Positions 43,419 through 56,203 of a DNA stretch of 64,000 nt are shown here, in pieces; within the stretch, counting starts at the first letter, position 1, and every line of letters starts with the position of its first letter. The translations under genes were made by a program, and so were the position numbers. The stretch comes from Plectranthus barbatus. Its lineage: Eukaryota > Streptophyta > Magnoliopsida > Lamiales > Lamiaceae. The stretch spans positions 1,260,051-1,324,050 of the forward strand of contig JAPKLW010000019.1 of NCBI GenBank assembly GCA_026898455.1, read 5' to 3'. The notes under the pieces were generated by a model, which made no database searches, was not told where the DNA came from, and saw nothing but the letters and a program-made list of their open reading frames with translations.

Positions 43419-44888
43419 CTACCTCAGTCCTAGGCTACGAACATGGCCCTTGTATGCCTTCTGTAGTAAGCCCTTTGTAAATGGATCCGCTATATTATCC
43501 TTCGTGTCAATCTTCTCTATTAGCACATCGCCCCTCGCTACAATTTCTCGTATGATGTGGTACTTTCTCTTTATTTGCTTTGACACCTTGTGAGTTCTTG
43601 GCTCCTTAGAGTTTGCTACTACACCAACATTATCACAATATACCGTGATAGTCTTGGGCATACTCAGAACAATATCTATCTCTTGGAGGTAGTACCGGAG
43701 CCATACTGCTTCTCTAGAAGCTTCTGAAGCTGCTACATACTCAGCTTCCATGGTGGAGTCCGCAATACATTTCTGTTTCACGCTCTTCCATGATACAGCT
43801 CCACCTCCCAAGGTGAACACATAGCCCGAGGTCGATCTCTTCTCATCCTGATCCGCCTGGAAATCTGAATCTGTATAACCCACAGGGAACAAATTCACAC
43901 ACTAATAAATGAGATAATATTCTCGAGTTCTTTTCAGATACTTGAGAATATGTTTGACAGCAGTCCAGTGCGCCTGTCTAGGGTTAGGCTGAAATCTAAC
44001 CACCATGCCCACGACATAACAGATATCTGGCCTCGTACATAGCAGCGCATACAGTAGACTTCCCAGTGCTGAAGCATATGGTACTTTAGCCATCTCATTC
44101 TTCTCCTCTTCTATTGCAGGGCATTGTGCCTTAGACAGAGGAACCCATGTCTGAAAGACAACAATCCTTTCTTGGGATTTTGCATGCTAAAGAGGGCAAT
44201 CACAATATCAATATAAGAGGCCTGAGACAAGCTTAACATCCTCTTCTTGCGATCACGCAAGACTTTAATCGCAAAGATGTATCCAACGTCTCCTAGGTCC
44301 TACATTGGAAACTGTTGGATAAAGATTTATGTCTGACAACACTTTCACATCATTGCCGAATAGATGAATGTCATCTACGTAAAGTGCAAGGAATACCACG
44401 CTTCCACTGATGCATAATCGTTGCACACAACATTCGGTTTCGCACTGTGAAAATCCATAGGATTTAATCACATCATCGAAATGTTTGTTCCATGACCGTG
44501 AAGCTTGTTTAAGTCCATACAAGGACTTCTTTAGCTTCCAGACAAGATGCTCTTCACCATCCTTCACATAACCCTCTGGTTGCTGCATATAGATGTCACG
44601 ACCTTCCTCAAGGTACTCGTTTAAAAACGCGGTTTTGACATCCATCTGCCAGATCTCTAGGTCCATATATGCTGCTATGGATAGAAGAATTCGAATGGAT
44701 TTGAGCATGGCTACCGGTGAGAAAGTCTCGTCATAGTCAATGCCCTCCTTTTGACTATAACCCTTCACCACCAACCTGGCTTTGAAAGTCGTTATTTCTC
44801 CTTTCGAACCTTTCTTCCGTTTGTATACCCATTTGTAATCTATGGCCCGAAAGTCATCTGGTAGCGCAGACTTCTTGTATACAACCAT
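43419..44888 (-). pseudogene. CopA-4 reverse transcriptase and RNase H, well preserved
   Basis: Minus strand. RT frame 44265-44888: YKWVYKRKKGSKGEITTFKA, KEGIDYDETFSPVAMLKSIR, WQMDVKTAFLNEYLEEGRDI, SLYGLKQASRSWNKHFDDVI and the intact catalytic box LYVDDIHLFGND. A frameshifted stretch (44100-44265) has the MKDLGEA-like and KVLRDRKKRMLSLSQ parts; next MAKVPYASALGSLLYALLCT with RPDICYVVGMV (43902-44093). RNase H frame 43419-43898: GYTDSDFQADQDEKRSTSGY, DSTMEAEYVAASEA, TVYCDNVGVVANSKEP and NIADPFTKGL, ending at the family C-terminus. The RNase H acidic residues are kept. Stops at 43899-43901 and frame changes near 44265 break it. Confidence 0.9.
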
Positions 44889-45308
44889 AGCGGTAATTGA
44901 TTCAATTTTTTAATCCATGGGTTTATGCCATTTTTCCGCATCTTTGTCATTTACTGCTTCGTCGTATGTCCATGGATCGGTATCATCTAGTCCATCTTCC
45001 GGGATCAAGTACGAAGACTCTCCCACGAACATATACCGCTCGGGTTGGTTTGGTACCCTCCCACTACGACAGAGCACTGGTACTGCGTCAGTAGTTGGTG
45101 CAGTTACTTGTGGCTCAAAGCCTTGCACTGGTGACCGTGCAGTTGGTTCCATACCTACGAGAGGTACACTCAATCTGTCACGGGGTTTTCCCAATGGAAG
45201 TGTATCATCTTCTCCAATTTCTTGGAGAATGATATCACTTTTCGATTTGTGGTTTTTCACAAACTCGTCCTCCAAGAATCTCGCGTTGGTGCTAACAACG
45301 ATCTTCTG
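44889..45308 (-). pseudogene. CopA-4 integrase-RT linker (interrupted copy, right part)
   Basis: Minus strand frame 44910-45303: VVSTNARFLEDEFVKNHKSK, SDIILQEIGEDDT and RSGRVPNQPERYMFVGESS, followed by a DPWTYDEAVNDKDAEKWH segment. It is the standard linker of this family. Directly upstream on the minus strand, the Tekay-like LTR has inserted; the missing half is at 49165-49310. The first residues (MRKMRGVTQ) of the apparent frame come from the LTR, not the gene. Confidence 0.88.
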
Positions 45309-48300
45309 TGTAACACCCCGCATTTTTCGCACTATATTTTTGGTAAATAACTATTTTAAACCCGCTCGACGACGAATAAAGATCCGAATAAATTAATTGG
45401 TCGTCTATAGTTATTTCGGCCCTCTACTAAATATATGGGCTAGACTTATTTATTTATTTCTATACTTGGGACCAATAGAAGGAGAATGATAAAAGCCCAT
45501 TTGAAAAGCAAGTATATTAATTTATGTCCTTTCTACTCTAGCAATATTAATTAATTCCATGAGGATTTATTTAAGGCCCAATCGTTGTACTTATTGATAC
45601 GAATATTATTCGGAAATTAATTCCAAGACGAAATTCGGAATTAAGATTTCAAAATTACTATATTTAATTTTCGGCCACTCTTGCCTTAATTAATTAAAGG
45701 CACATTAGCGTTTATATGTGAATAAACTCGAGGTCGATTCCGATGAAATATTCCAGATATTATTTTACTAAGTTTCCCTATTATTATTTTTCGGCCCTAT
45801 TAATTTAAGATAAGAGAATTTTATAAAAATTCCAACCTTGTATTATAAGATGGGAAAATTGATCTAATATTTAATTAGATCAAATATGTGAGTGGATGGA
45901 GGAATGTCCAAAGTGGGTCTTTTAGAAGAAAAGTCATTTCTTGTCATTTAAATTATTGAAGGACATGATAGTAAATAAACTTAGGAGACATAATGATGAA
46001 TTCTACTCCATACATGCAAGCAAATGCATTTGAACACTCCAACTCACCCTCCCTCTCCCTCTTGACCGATCTCTCTCTCCTTCCCCATCACTTCATCTTC
46101 TTCAACCATTCTCCACCATTATAGAACCTCCATTGTTGAAGCTCTAATGGCAGCCACCTTCAAACCACCATAACCTACGCAAAAACTACTCAAATCACCA
46201 CCATATTTTACCAAACTCACCCCCACACCTTCCTCTTTCTATTAAGCCTAGTAGCTCCCCTAGGTTTTAAGTTCAAGAATCGACCAAGGCTGGAAATCTC
46301 AGATCCATGGAGGAATATTGAAGATCTAATAGTGTACAAAGAGCTAGGAGCAAGAAAGCATCAAGATCTAGCAAGAGGAGACCATTTTCGAGTTTTGAAG
46401 GATAGAACCCAAATCTGAACCTAAACCTCTCAAGTAACCCCTTATTTACCCTCTTTTGATCCTCCTAAGCATGATTATAAGATTGCATGTACGATTGAGA
46501 AATCCCTAGTCGATTATTAGCTCATATGATGAACTAGGGTTGATAATATGCATGTTTGATGGCCAATATTGACTATGTTGTTGTTGATTGATGGTATATT
46601 CCTTGTATGCATGATATAGCTTGATATCTTTGTTATAGGATCATGATATAAAGTGTTGGATGTCTGAAATTGAACATATATGTTGATGGTTGATGAGTTG
46701 CCATGAATTTATATATGTTAAAGTTAAATGAGCATGCTGTGAGGAAGTATGTAACATGAGCTCTCTGTTTGGTTGTGGCAGACAGTCAAATGGAACCTGA
46801 TTGATAAGAAATTTAAATATGTTATTCTTCAATGTGTTAGGAAAATTTTTGATTTGGTTTCATGTCAAAATATTATGCGGTTCGAAAGTTATGCACTCTG
46901 CAAAAATGTGTGTTATTCTGTGTCGCATTTTAAAAATGGTTTCGAAAACTACAATTAGACATTTCGTAAAATTCTAAAAATTTATTTATAGGTCTTAGAC
47001 ACATCATAGAGTCTGCATATAAATTTTAAAGTCATTAGAATGTGTATTTTAGTCACAATCAATTTTTAAAGCTGCACCCTGTTTTCAGAATCGTAGTAAA
47101 AATGTTCAGGAAATCTGATCTCCCCCATCCCATATCTTCCAAACGAAATATGATTTTCATAAACCGTCCTAGTATCCCTCTTATTGCCCAAAGAGTGGCC
47201 TCCTTTAAAAGTAAGAGCAAGCATCTCTTGTCAATCGGCACACTCATACAAAAATCTAGTTTCTTCATATAAAATTTCACGCCTTTATTCCCTGTATATT
47301 TTATTCGGCATTGTTTTGAAAATGAAATTATCTAGAATGCATAAATAGGAGTCTTTTAGGTTCAAGGTCATAAAGTACTTCTAAATTGCATCCAATTATT
47401 TTGTTAAACTTCATTACCACATTTTCAGAAATAAAGAATATTTTCAAAATTGTTTTACATAATTATCAATAATTTATATGCATTTACTTATAGGACTTAA
47501 ACATGTTAGAGAGTCTCATTGCATTCACCTTAAAACAAAATATGAAATCCACAAGAAATTATATGGTGAGTCTATAAGCATGTAAATGGTCAAGGAAGTC
47601 TAGAGGAACTCATATAGTACTTGCTACATAATTATCGAGCATGTTGATTAAATTGAAAGAGCAAGATGTATGCAAGCCTACTTGTTAAATAAATCCTAGG
47701 AAGCATGATTATATGTTGAGCCTAAGTATGAGGCAACTACTTGAAGCATGCTAAATGAATTAGATGAATAATCACTTATGTGAAGAATGCATGAAGTTAA
47801 GTGAACACACCTAGTAATTTAGTGTTATAATCTAGGTGTTGGTGATTGTGGCAAAGAAGCATCAACTAAAGGTACAAAGTAATCAACTAGCATAAACCAT
47901 AAGGTGGGCACTACTTTATCTTATTTTCTTATTGGTTTTCTTTTCAAAATGACTTCCAAATTGAAAGTAAATGATTTCGTTCTCAAAGTAAAGCATGATA
48001 CACTGCAAATTGTTTTGGCACCGTATGATTGTTGTGATTATGTGAATTGGTGGATTGATGAATGATGATCCATTTTGGAGATGTGCTGGATCAGGGAAGT
48101 GGCTACCCCCGTGGTATTGTAAGTCTAATGCATTAGCCCGAATAGTAATAAGACTACCGGTTGGGTAAGGGTGATTAAACCTTACCGGGTAGATAGCGAG
48201 CGGCCACTCCTATCATACCCCATGTGATTATGTGGATCATGATGAATATGAAATGTGATGATGAATACGATATGTTGATGATGTTGATGGAAAACGATTA

Positions 48301-49164
48301 TATGGTGCCTGATTCGAGTGGAAGCTTCCATGTGAGGAAAAATGTTTTGTGCATATACATGATGATTTCAACAAAAACTTGTATTATGCATGAGTGTGCG
48401 GTGTTATCATGATATATGTATGTAATCGGTTTTTGGGACACCGTGAACACTGGGTATGCGGAGTACTCAACCCCTTTGTGTGTTTTTCCCCACATGCAGG
48501 TACAAGGTGATGGCAGTGGCGGCGGCGTTGTGGTAAATGTGGGAAGATGACAATCAAATGTAATCACATTATTAATGTAATCTTTTGTGCTATCTAAAAA
48601 CTCCCTTCCCCCTTGTTTGGCATAATATTGTCTTTTGGCATGTCTATTTGAATCCCATGAAATTGTTTGATTGTAAATCCATTTGAGCCTATACTTGAAT
48701 GCCTTTTGATGTTGAACCTATTATGGCATGATCTATCCTGAATTCATATGGCATGATTCTTGTTAACTTAATTAATTCAATTATCAATCGGTATCGAGGC
48801 ACAAAGGACTATGTCCTCATACGTAGTACCCATTTACTTGATCGTATTTATGAATTGTTTTTCCCAAGTCGTACTTGGCGTAAGACCCGCGTGGTGGTCA
48901 TTATTTGAACTCCATTGTTATTCATTGTTTCCCCACGCTTTAATTGTAAACACTTCATAATGCTTCCGCTACACTTGATCTTTTGTTTATCATTGGATTT
49001 AAATTTATTCATTCAAAATGAATCCATGTTCTTTTGATAAACTTCAAATTGCTTCCGCTATTATTTAAATGATCTTCGAAAATTGTCATTAAACTACTAA
49101 AACCCTTAGCGTGCATTTGTTCGCATGTGGGACTGTCGCATAGGCCCAGTTTTGGGGCGCGACA
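45309..49164 (+). mobile_element. Tekay-like Gypsy solo LTR, 3.86 kb
   Basis: Starts TGTAACACCCCGC and ends TTGGGGCGCGACA; perfect 5-bp repeat ttctg at 45304-45308 and 49165-49169. Both ends are typical of Tekay/Del chromoviruses. It divides the CopA-4 linker between YFYCPEDQN and IVVSTNARF. No primer site, polypurine tract or pol motif is found inside, so I treat the whole as one LTR; 3.9 kb is long even for this group. The scattered short frames (46641-47280, 48224-48567) show no motif. Orientation is from the ends only. Confidence 0.82.
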
Positions 49165-50300
49165 TTCTGATCCTCAGGACAGTAGAAATAACCACCTTTC
49201 GTTTGTATGGGGTATCCCACAAACAGTATTAGCTTGGACCTACCTTCTAGCTTATCAGGTTCCTTTGACAAGACATATGTCGGACAACCCCACACTCTTA
49301 TCTTTGACACACTAGGCTTTCACCCATGCCAGAGTTCCGAAGGTGTCTTAGGAACTGACTTAAAAGGTACCTGGTTCAGCAGGTACGCCGTTGTTAGTAA
49401 CGTGTGTGCCCAAAATGAAACAGGCAAGTTCGCATAAGTCATCATGGATCTAACCATTTCAAGAAGAGTCTTATTTCTTCTTTCCGCCACACCATTCTGC
49501 TGAGGAGTGCCTGGTGCGGTCCATTGGGATGTAATCCCATGCTCCGACAAAAAACTACAAGAACTCGTCACATAGATACTCACCACCACGATCAGATTGT
49601 AATGACTTAATGGTCTTGTTTAACTTCTTCTCTACTTCTGCCTTGAATTCCATGTATTTCTCAAAACATTCAGATTTATTGTGAAGTAAGTAAACATACC
49701 CGTATCTCGTGTAATCGTCAATAAAAGTGATGAAATACTTAAATCCCCCACGATCTTGTGTAGACATCGGTCCACATAAGTCAGAGTGGATCAATTCCAA
49801 CACATCACTTGCTCGAGACTAACCTGCCTTGAAAGGTTTGGTCATCATCTTTCCATCTGTACATAATTCACAAACTCGATGTGGAACTGCCTGGATCGAA
49901 TCCAACGTTCCATCATCTACGAGTATCTTGATCCTCTTTAGATTGATATGACCTAGTCTCAGATGCCATAGATATGTAAGATCCTCATCAGAAGATGAAA
50001 ACTTTCTCTTCTTGTGATTAAATGAGTTACATGCAACATTCACGAAAGATTCATGCAAATAAGTTATGATATAAAGAGAGTCTTTCTGTATCCCATGACA
50101 AATAACACCGTTATTGCCATTGATAGTAACATGACTATCAAAAATAACTAAAAATCTATCATTTATTAAACGGGAAACAGAAATAAGGTTCTACAGAAAA
50201 CCGTCACATATAAAATGTCTCTTAAAATCAAAACATTATCTTAAAAGCATAATGTAACATCTCCAACTGCTACTGCAGACACACGAGCAGCATTACCCAT
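49165..50300 (-). pseudogene. CopA-4 integrase, DDE residues retained
   Basis: Minus strand, in order: zinc-binding region YLWHLRLGHINLKRIKILVD with VCELC (49819-50058); after a stop, the core HSDLCGPMSTQDRGG, FITFIDDYTRYGYVYLL and SLQSDRGGEYLCDEF (49555-49803); in a second frame TPQQNGVAERRNKTLLEMVR (49320-49589); after a stop VWGCPTYVLSKEPDKL and YFYCPEDQN (to about 49165). The three catalytic acids (D in HSD, D in SDRG, E in AERRN) are present. A TAA at about 49819, a frame change near 49570 and a stop at 49317 break it. 50060-50300 is the decayed protease-integrase spacer. Confidence 0.88.
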
Positions 50301-50319
50301 GGAGATCGTCACCTCGTCA

Positions 50320-51259
50320 TCATTCAGCTGCCTTGTCGGCCTGAATCCCTATAAAGTGTAACCAACATGATCTGTAGCTCCAATATCCACTACCCACGAA
50401 TGGGTAGAAAAAGATTCTAAACATGTTTTCGTTAAAAATGCTAATGACGTACCTTGTCCAACCCGCTTGGTCAGACAATCCTTCTTCCAGTGATGAGTTT
50501 TGCCACAACGGAAACACTTGCCCTTCTTCTCTGGTGTCACGATCTTCTTTTTCCCAGAACTTTTTCTTCCAGAGGTTGTCCTCTTTAATTTCTTTCCAAT
50601 CACCCATTTTGCACATTTCGATGATGTAGGGTGACTACCGAAAGAAATCAAACTACCATTTCAGGTTGCATAAATGATTCAGCTGCCATGAGGTCACTAA
50701 GTAACTCATTAAGAGTGTACTCCTTTTTACACCTGACAACATTCAGTCTAAAGTTCTCAAAAGACTTCGAAAGTGAGTTGAGTATGATATCGACCTGGGT
50801 TTCCCCGTCAATACCTCCTCCATGCAACGTTAGTTTATCTATGAGGCGAGTCATGGAAACAACGTGCTCCCTCACTGAGCTACCATCAGTCATTTTACAA
50901 CTCACGATTTCCCTCATCAGTTTAAAACTGACAGCTCTATTCAATTCCCCATAAGTAATTGTGAGACTATCCATAATTTCAATTGTTTTGTCATTGTGCT
51001 GATGTTGTTGCTGGAGCACCTTAGACATTGTGGTTGTCATGTAGCACTTGACTACATTATTAGACTTGACCCACTTATCATAGAAGTTCCGCTCCACATC
51101 AGTTGACTCAATAGTGGGGACAACTGGACATGGAGTATTAAGAACAAATTGATATTCCTCTGCAACTAGGATATAATCCAAGTTGCGCTTCCATTCCGAG
51201 AAATTCGGACCAGTTAATTGATTTTGTGCCAAGATATTGATGACATTATTCATAGACAT
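50320..51259 (-). pseudogene. CopA-4 gag with zinc knuckle and start of protease
   Basis: Minus strand. ATG at 51259: MSMNNVINILAQNQLTGPNF, FSEWKRNLDYILVAEEYQFV, then VVKCYMTTTMSKVLQQ, KMTDGSSVREHVVSMTR, DGETQVDIILNSLSKSFE and LLSDLMAAESF. This frame stops at 50648. The next part is in another frame (50349-50651): basic sequence, the CCHC knuckle CFRCGKTHHWKKDC (about 50530-50480) and the protease start HSWVVDIGATDHV, in which the active-site motif is DIGAT instead of DTGAT/DSGAT. Capsid and protease functions would thus need a frame change near 50650. Confidence 0.9.
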
Positions 51260-51424
51260 ATCTAAAAACAATAATTGATTAAAATATGAACATACATGCA
51301 GAACATTGAAACAAATATGCATTGTAACCTTTTTATAAACCAATACAATTGTTTCCCCCAATTGCCTAGGTGCATCTACTGCAAGCTCCTTTTGAAGACG
51401 TTTACAATAGACCACCTAACCAGA
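51260..51424 (-). other. Short remnant of the CopA-4 leader
   Basis: Matches the last about 160 bp of the CopA-3 leader (minus strand gtaaacgtct, gcttgcag, gttctgcatgt before the gag ATG). The other 1.3-1.5 kb expected for a leader, and the primer site, are absent: LTR-like sequence begins almost at once. Confidence 0.6.
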
Positions 51425-52704
51425 ATGCTCTTTGATGTTCCCGAAAGAACACGCCGGTGAAGGCGGATTGTCCCCACGATCGATTTTCGATACCAAACGT
51501 ACACATACATGGTTTAATTTAAATTAAATCAAGGAGATCAAGGATTACCAATAGATCTATACAGATCTGTAGATCGATTCCACTGGAGATCTTCTAGCTT
51601 GTGTCCCACGAACCATGATCGGATACCGGGTGGACAACAATCCTCCGAATCGTAGATGCCAATCCAAAACACTAGATCTACGATGTTTCAGAGAACTAAA
51701 CCCTAGCCGTCGCTCAATACACGAGCTTATGAAAAATGACAACTAGGTTTTTCTCTCAACCATAAGATCCTATTTATAGGCATCTTCTAGGGTTTCTAGT
51801 TAAGCCAGGCCAGGGATCTCTAGAATGTATAAGATTGGGCCTCCCATAAGTCCAAACACATATATTCAGCCCATAATATAATTTGAACTTATAACATTAA
51901 TTCATTCCACTAGAGAATTAATATTGCAACTGCCATCCTATCCCAATGTGAATCAAGACTTCTATTTGACTTAATTAATCCCCATGTTTAAGATAACGCA
52001 CATCCATTAATTAATTAAAAGCTCTGACAGCATTAATTAATATCTTAATCCTTACGTAGTACCCGCTGAACATTATTATCGTATCGGAATAAATTCCACC
52101 TACAGGGTTTAATACGATAAAACTTATGAACTCCTTAAGGGGATGTCATCAACCTGGATGTCCAGGACACGGTGCCCTAATGTGACTATATAAACACATA
52201 CAAATAATATTGTTATCCAAGATACGGAGCATATTGAATCATCCTTTTGATTCTCACCCATGGTAAGTCAAAGTAACAAACAATCATTTGCATATATCTA
52301 AATATCACATCTAGGGTTAAGAATTATCAAAGTCGCCGAGACCTTGGTTCTTCATAGAATCAGAACAGAAGAACACGTCTCACCGCGATCCATTCAATGT
52401 GACACCACGCACTAGCATAAACTAATAACCAAGACTAGTTATCTCAAGTTTATACTACAACCTAAAATTATAGTTTATCTAGAACTATCTCAGTTGTGAA
52501 TACGTTTTATATCTTATAAGGAACCCAACAATGCGATCTTCAGTGGGATGACGCACCCACCACATTGTCTACAATATAAGATAAGTGGATATACATGCAA
52601 TCATGAGATTGAATCAATGTCATAACGTTTGGTTCAGTTATTTACAAGAGATTAAATACATAACAAAGCTCGCTTAAAAGTTCGCTTTACAGTATACTCC
52701 AACA
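51425..52704 (-). repeat. Minus-strand CopA-type LTR between CopA-4 and CopA-5
   Basis: Minus strand: starts TGTTGGAGTATACTGTAAAGC at 52704, with the polypurine tract aagtgggagat immediately right of it, so it is the 3' LTR of CopA-5. On the minus strand cctataaatagg (51769-51780) is the TATA box. The left boundary is uncertain: the end could be CGTGGGGACA at 51469 or lie at about 51425. To the left follows CopA-4 leader and gag, so it also stands where the CopA-4 5' LTR is expected. Confidence 0.75.
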
Positions 52705-52715
52705 ATCTCCCACTT

Positions 52716-54240
52716 ATACTAAAGCTAAACTTTTAGTATACATCATGTCATTACAAATCTCCCACTTAGACTTAAAGTGTAGCTGCAATGTATCGTTTAA
52801 CCAAGACCCTTTACGTGTTTTCCAAAGATCTAAGTTTCCAAAGTATTCGTGAAATGATCAACCAAGTTATACAACGACACAAATTTTCCACAACCACGTC
52901 ACCTCTCTTTACGATATCTCGTAAAATATGGTACTGTCTGTCTTTGTGTTTACTTGCCACATGGGCTCTAGGTTCTTTCGAGTTTGCTACTGCACCAGTG
53001 TTGTCACAATATGTCGTGATACACTTAGGCATACTCGTAATCACCCCCAAGTCCAACAAGAAGCTTCTAAGCAAGACAACTTCTTTGTCAACCTCCGAGG
53101 TAGCCATGTAATAGGCTCTGCCTCCCAAGGTAAACACATAACCCGAGGTTAACATTCTCATATCATGATCTAGCTTAAAAATATGAATCTAATTAACCGA
53201 AAGGGGTCTGATTGTCTAATAGGTAAACCAATATATAATCTCGAGTTCTTTTCAGAAACTTGAGAACATATTTTACCGCAGTCCGGTGCCCCAGACCCGG
53301 GTTAGATTGATATCTTGCCACCATGCCAACTGCACAACAAATATCATGTCTAGTACAGAACGTAGCATACATAAGACATCCTACTGCCGTAGCTTAAGGA
53401 ACCTTAGCAATCTCCTCTATCTTGTCTGGCATTTTAGGACACATGTCCTTAGATAGAGGAACTTCATGTCACAAAGGTAGAAATCCTTTCTTGGAGTTTT
53501 GTATGCTAAACCGGACAATAACAGTGTTGATGTAGGAAGCTTGGTACAAATGCAACATTCTCTTATTTTGATCATGAATGATCCAAATACCAAGAATGTA
53601 CATAGCATTTCCAAAATCCTTCATCTGTTACTATTTCGACAACCACACCTATACGTCCAACAATACCCTCAAGTTGTTGCCAATAAGAAGATATCGTCTA
53701 CATATAGTACTAAGAATACCACCACGTTTCCATTGCTCATTTTTCTACACACAACTTTCACCTTGACATTTTTCAAATCCAAGGATTTGATTGCCTCGTC
53801 AAAACGAATGTTCCAGGATCTAGATGTTTGTATAAGTCCATAAAGAGACTTCTTTAACTTCTAAACTAGATGCTCTTAGCATTTCCTTACATAACCTTCA
53901 GGTTACCCATATATAAATGTCTTCATCCAGATTTCCATTAAGGAAAACTGTCCTAACATCCATTTGCCAAACCTTAAAGTCCATGTAATTTGGTATAGAT
54001 AAGAGAATACAGATCGACTTTAGCACGGCTACAGGTGAGAAATTATCATCACAACTGATTCTCTCTAAATGAGTGAATCCTTTTACCACCAATCATGCTT
54101 TAAAGGCGATGACCTTTAGATCAAATCCTCTCTTACACCTATAGACCCACTAACACCCAATGGCTATATTGCCTTTAGGAAGGTCTGAAGGTCTTACCCA
54201 TCCATAGTATCTATTGATTAAATCTCAGAATCCATAGACT
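52716..54240 (-). pseudogene. CopA-5 reverse transcriptase and RNase H, decayed
   Basis: Minus strand. RT: MVVKGFTHLERISCDDNFSP and KVWQMDVRTVFLNGNLDEDI (53898-54092); the YVDD and polymerase end survive only as fragments (53500-53850). RNase H frame 52811-53161: SGYVFTLGGRAYYMATSEVD, in which the middle with the SWRSKKQ and STMEAEY parts is deleted, then ITTYCDNTGAVANSKEPRAH and HILRDIVKRGDVVVENL. The sequence is a sister of CopA-4, more decayed. Confidence 0.8.
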
Positions 54241-55650
54241 TATGCCAAGACATCGCATCTACATCTTGGATTGCCTCTTTATAAGTTCAGGGATCGTTCG
54301 CTTCACGTACAACAATGTGGACCAAGTCCGAAGACTCTCCTACATCCATGAAACGATTAGATTGAAAAACTCTCCCACTACAACAAGGCAGTACCTGTGT
54401 AGGTACACCAGAGTCAACACATTGTGCAGTCTCTTGTGGTATAACACTTAGTACACTTGGTGTACAATTGTCTCTTCTCCACTCATTAAGAATGAACACA
54501 CTCTTGGATTTATGCTTCCTTATATAGTCTTTCTCCAAGAATCGGGCGTAAGTACTAGCCATCACCTTCCGATTTTTTAGGACTATAAAAGTTACCGTCT
54601 TTCGTACCCTTAGGATATCCTATAAAGAACCGTACTTCCATTCTAGGTACCAACTTATCGACTTCCTTATCCAACATATATGTTGGGCAACCCCAAACCA
54701 GAATATGGTTTTAACCAAGGCTTTCACCAAGTACACAATTCTATTGGAGTCTTTAGAGTCAATTTAGAAGGTACTAATTTCAGAAGATACGTCGTTGTTT
54801 CCAAGGCATAACTCGAAAACAAAGTATGCAAAGTGGCATAACTCATCATCGACCTCACCATATCCAAAAAGAATTATGTTTCTTCTCTCTTCTAAGCCAC
54901 CTCGTTGCGGAAAATCAGGCGTACACAGTTGAGATGTAATCTCGTTATCCAATATGTATGGCCTAAATTCAGCACTGATGTTTTAGAAACTGCAATCAAA
55001 TTGTAGTGACTTGATACTTTTACCTTTTCGATTCACCACTCCAGTCTTAAATTCTTTGAACTTGTCAAAGCATTCAGACTTGCGGCGCATCAAGTAAATG
55101 TATCCAAATCTTGAGTAATCATCCGTGAAAGTCACGAAATACTCAAAACGACCTCTTGCTTGAATGGACATAGGCCCACACAAATCAGACTGAATCATTT
55201 TCATATCATTGACTTTTAACCCATAGCCTTAAAAAGACCTAAATGTCATCTTACTCTCCAATTAGGATTCGCAGACTGAAAATGGTTCAACGTGGAGAGA
55301 TTCCAATGATCCACGACTTATCAGTCTTTGGATCCTAGTCAGATTAGTATGACCCGATTTTAGATGCCAAATATATGTTTGATTCAACATAGAAGAAACT
55401 ATCCTTTTAAACGATGAATATGCATGAGTTTCAGTTGCAGAACGATATACACAAGTAATAGTATATAAGGAGTTTTCCAACATGCCAGAACATATAAGAG
55501 AGTTATTTCTCATAATAACATCATCGTTATTAAAAGTAACTAAATATCCATCCAGAAACAGTTTTAAAAGCTGAAAATAAATTCTTTCCAAAACTAGACA
55601 CGTTTAAAACGTCCTTTAATACCACAACACAATCCGAAAAAGATTAAGTG
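54241..55650 (-). pseudogene. CopA-5 integrase and linker, decayed
   Basis: Minus strand, in order: zinc-binding region TYIWHLKSGHTNLTRIQRLI (55262-55591; Ser replaces the Gly-preceding Leu) ending SVCES; core IQSDLCGPMSIQARGRFEYF and FTDDYSRFGYIYLMRRKSEC (54983-55204); a frame with SQLCTPDFPQRGGLEERRN (54764-54952), where the usual TPQQNGVAERRN has become DFPQRGGLEERRN; and the linker ASTYARFLEKDYIRKHKSKS with CCSGRVFQSNRFMDVGESS (54287-54565). Stops and frame changes separate the blocks. Confidence 0.8.
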
Positions 55651-55699
55651 TATATCTCCCACTGCAACAACCACCACTCTAGTAGCATTTACCAAGCTT

Positions 55700-56203
55700 A
55701 CGGTAATGTCACCTTCATTAGTTGTTTTGTCTGCATGAAACCATGCAGAGAAAAAAAACATGATTAGTGGCACCAGTACCTACTATCCAAGAGATAGTAG
55801 AACAAGACACAAGAAATGTTTCCACAACTAAAACAGAAGACATAGGCGAGTTACCCTTCATTAAGAGGGGACAATTATATCTGTGATGCCCAGACCGGTT
55901 GCATTTGTAGCACTTTGCCATTAGTTTCATGACACCACGAAAAGGTGTCATACTACCAGAAAGTATAACTTATTTGATCCCACTGCTCCCACTGTTCTTT
56001 TTCTTTTGTGGCTTCTTCTTCTTACCGTCATTACACAAAGAAGATGATGCTTCAGAAGAAACCAAAACCAGTGATCTATTGCCCATAAAATCCTTCACTA
56101 TAATCAAGCCAGTAAGAAACTCTGCAACATAGTGGAAGTAAAGGTTCAAGAGACATTTAGTAGGCGTCTTGAGTACAAATATGTACTCTTCAGCAACCAG
56201 TAC
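55700..56203 (-). pseudogene. CopA-5 gag end with zinc knuckle and protease start, interrupted
   Basis: Minus strand frame 55718-55951: knuckle CYKCNRSGHHRYNC, then SCSTISWIVGTGATNHV, in which the protease active-site Asp is replaced by Gly (WIVDTGATDHV in the family). Upstream (56100-56203) a gag segment, VLVAEEYIFVLKTPTK, is still readable but lies far closer to the knuckle than in CopA-4, so the gag core is deleted. At 56203 the reading is cut by the SIRE element; the adjoining bases agtac (56199-56203) are the likely target site. Confidence 0.8.

Noticed and set aside
45309..49164. Several 60-90 codon frames within the Tekay-like LTR
   Set aside because: No retroelement or host motif, both strands equally open in AT-rich sequence, and they lie between intact LTR ends.
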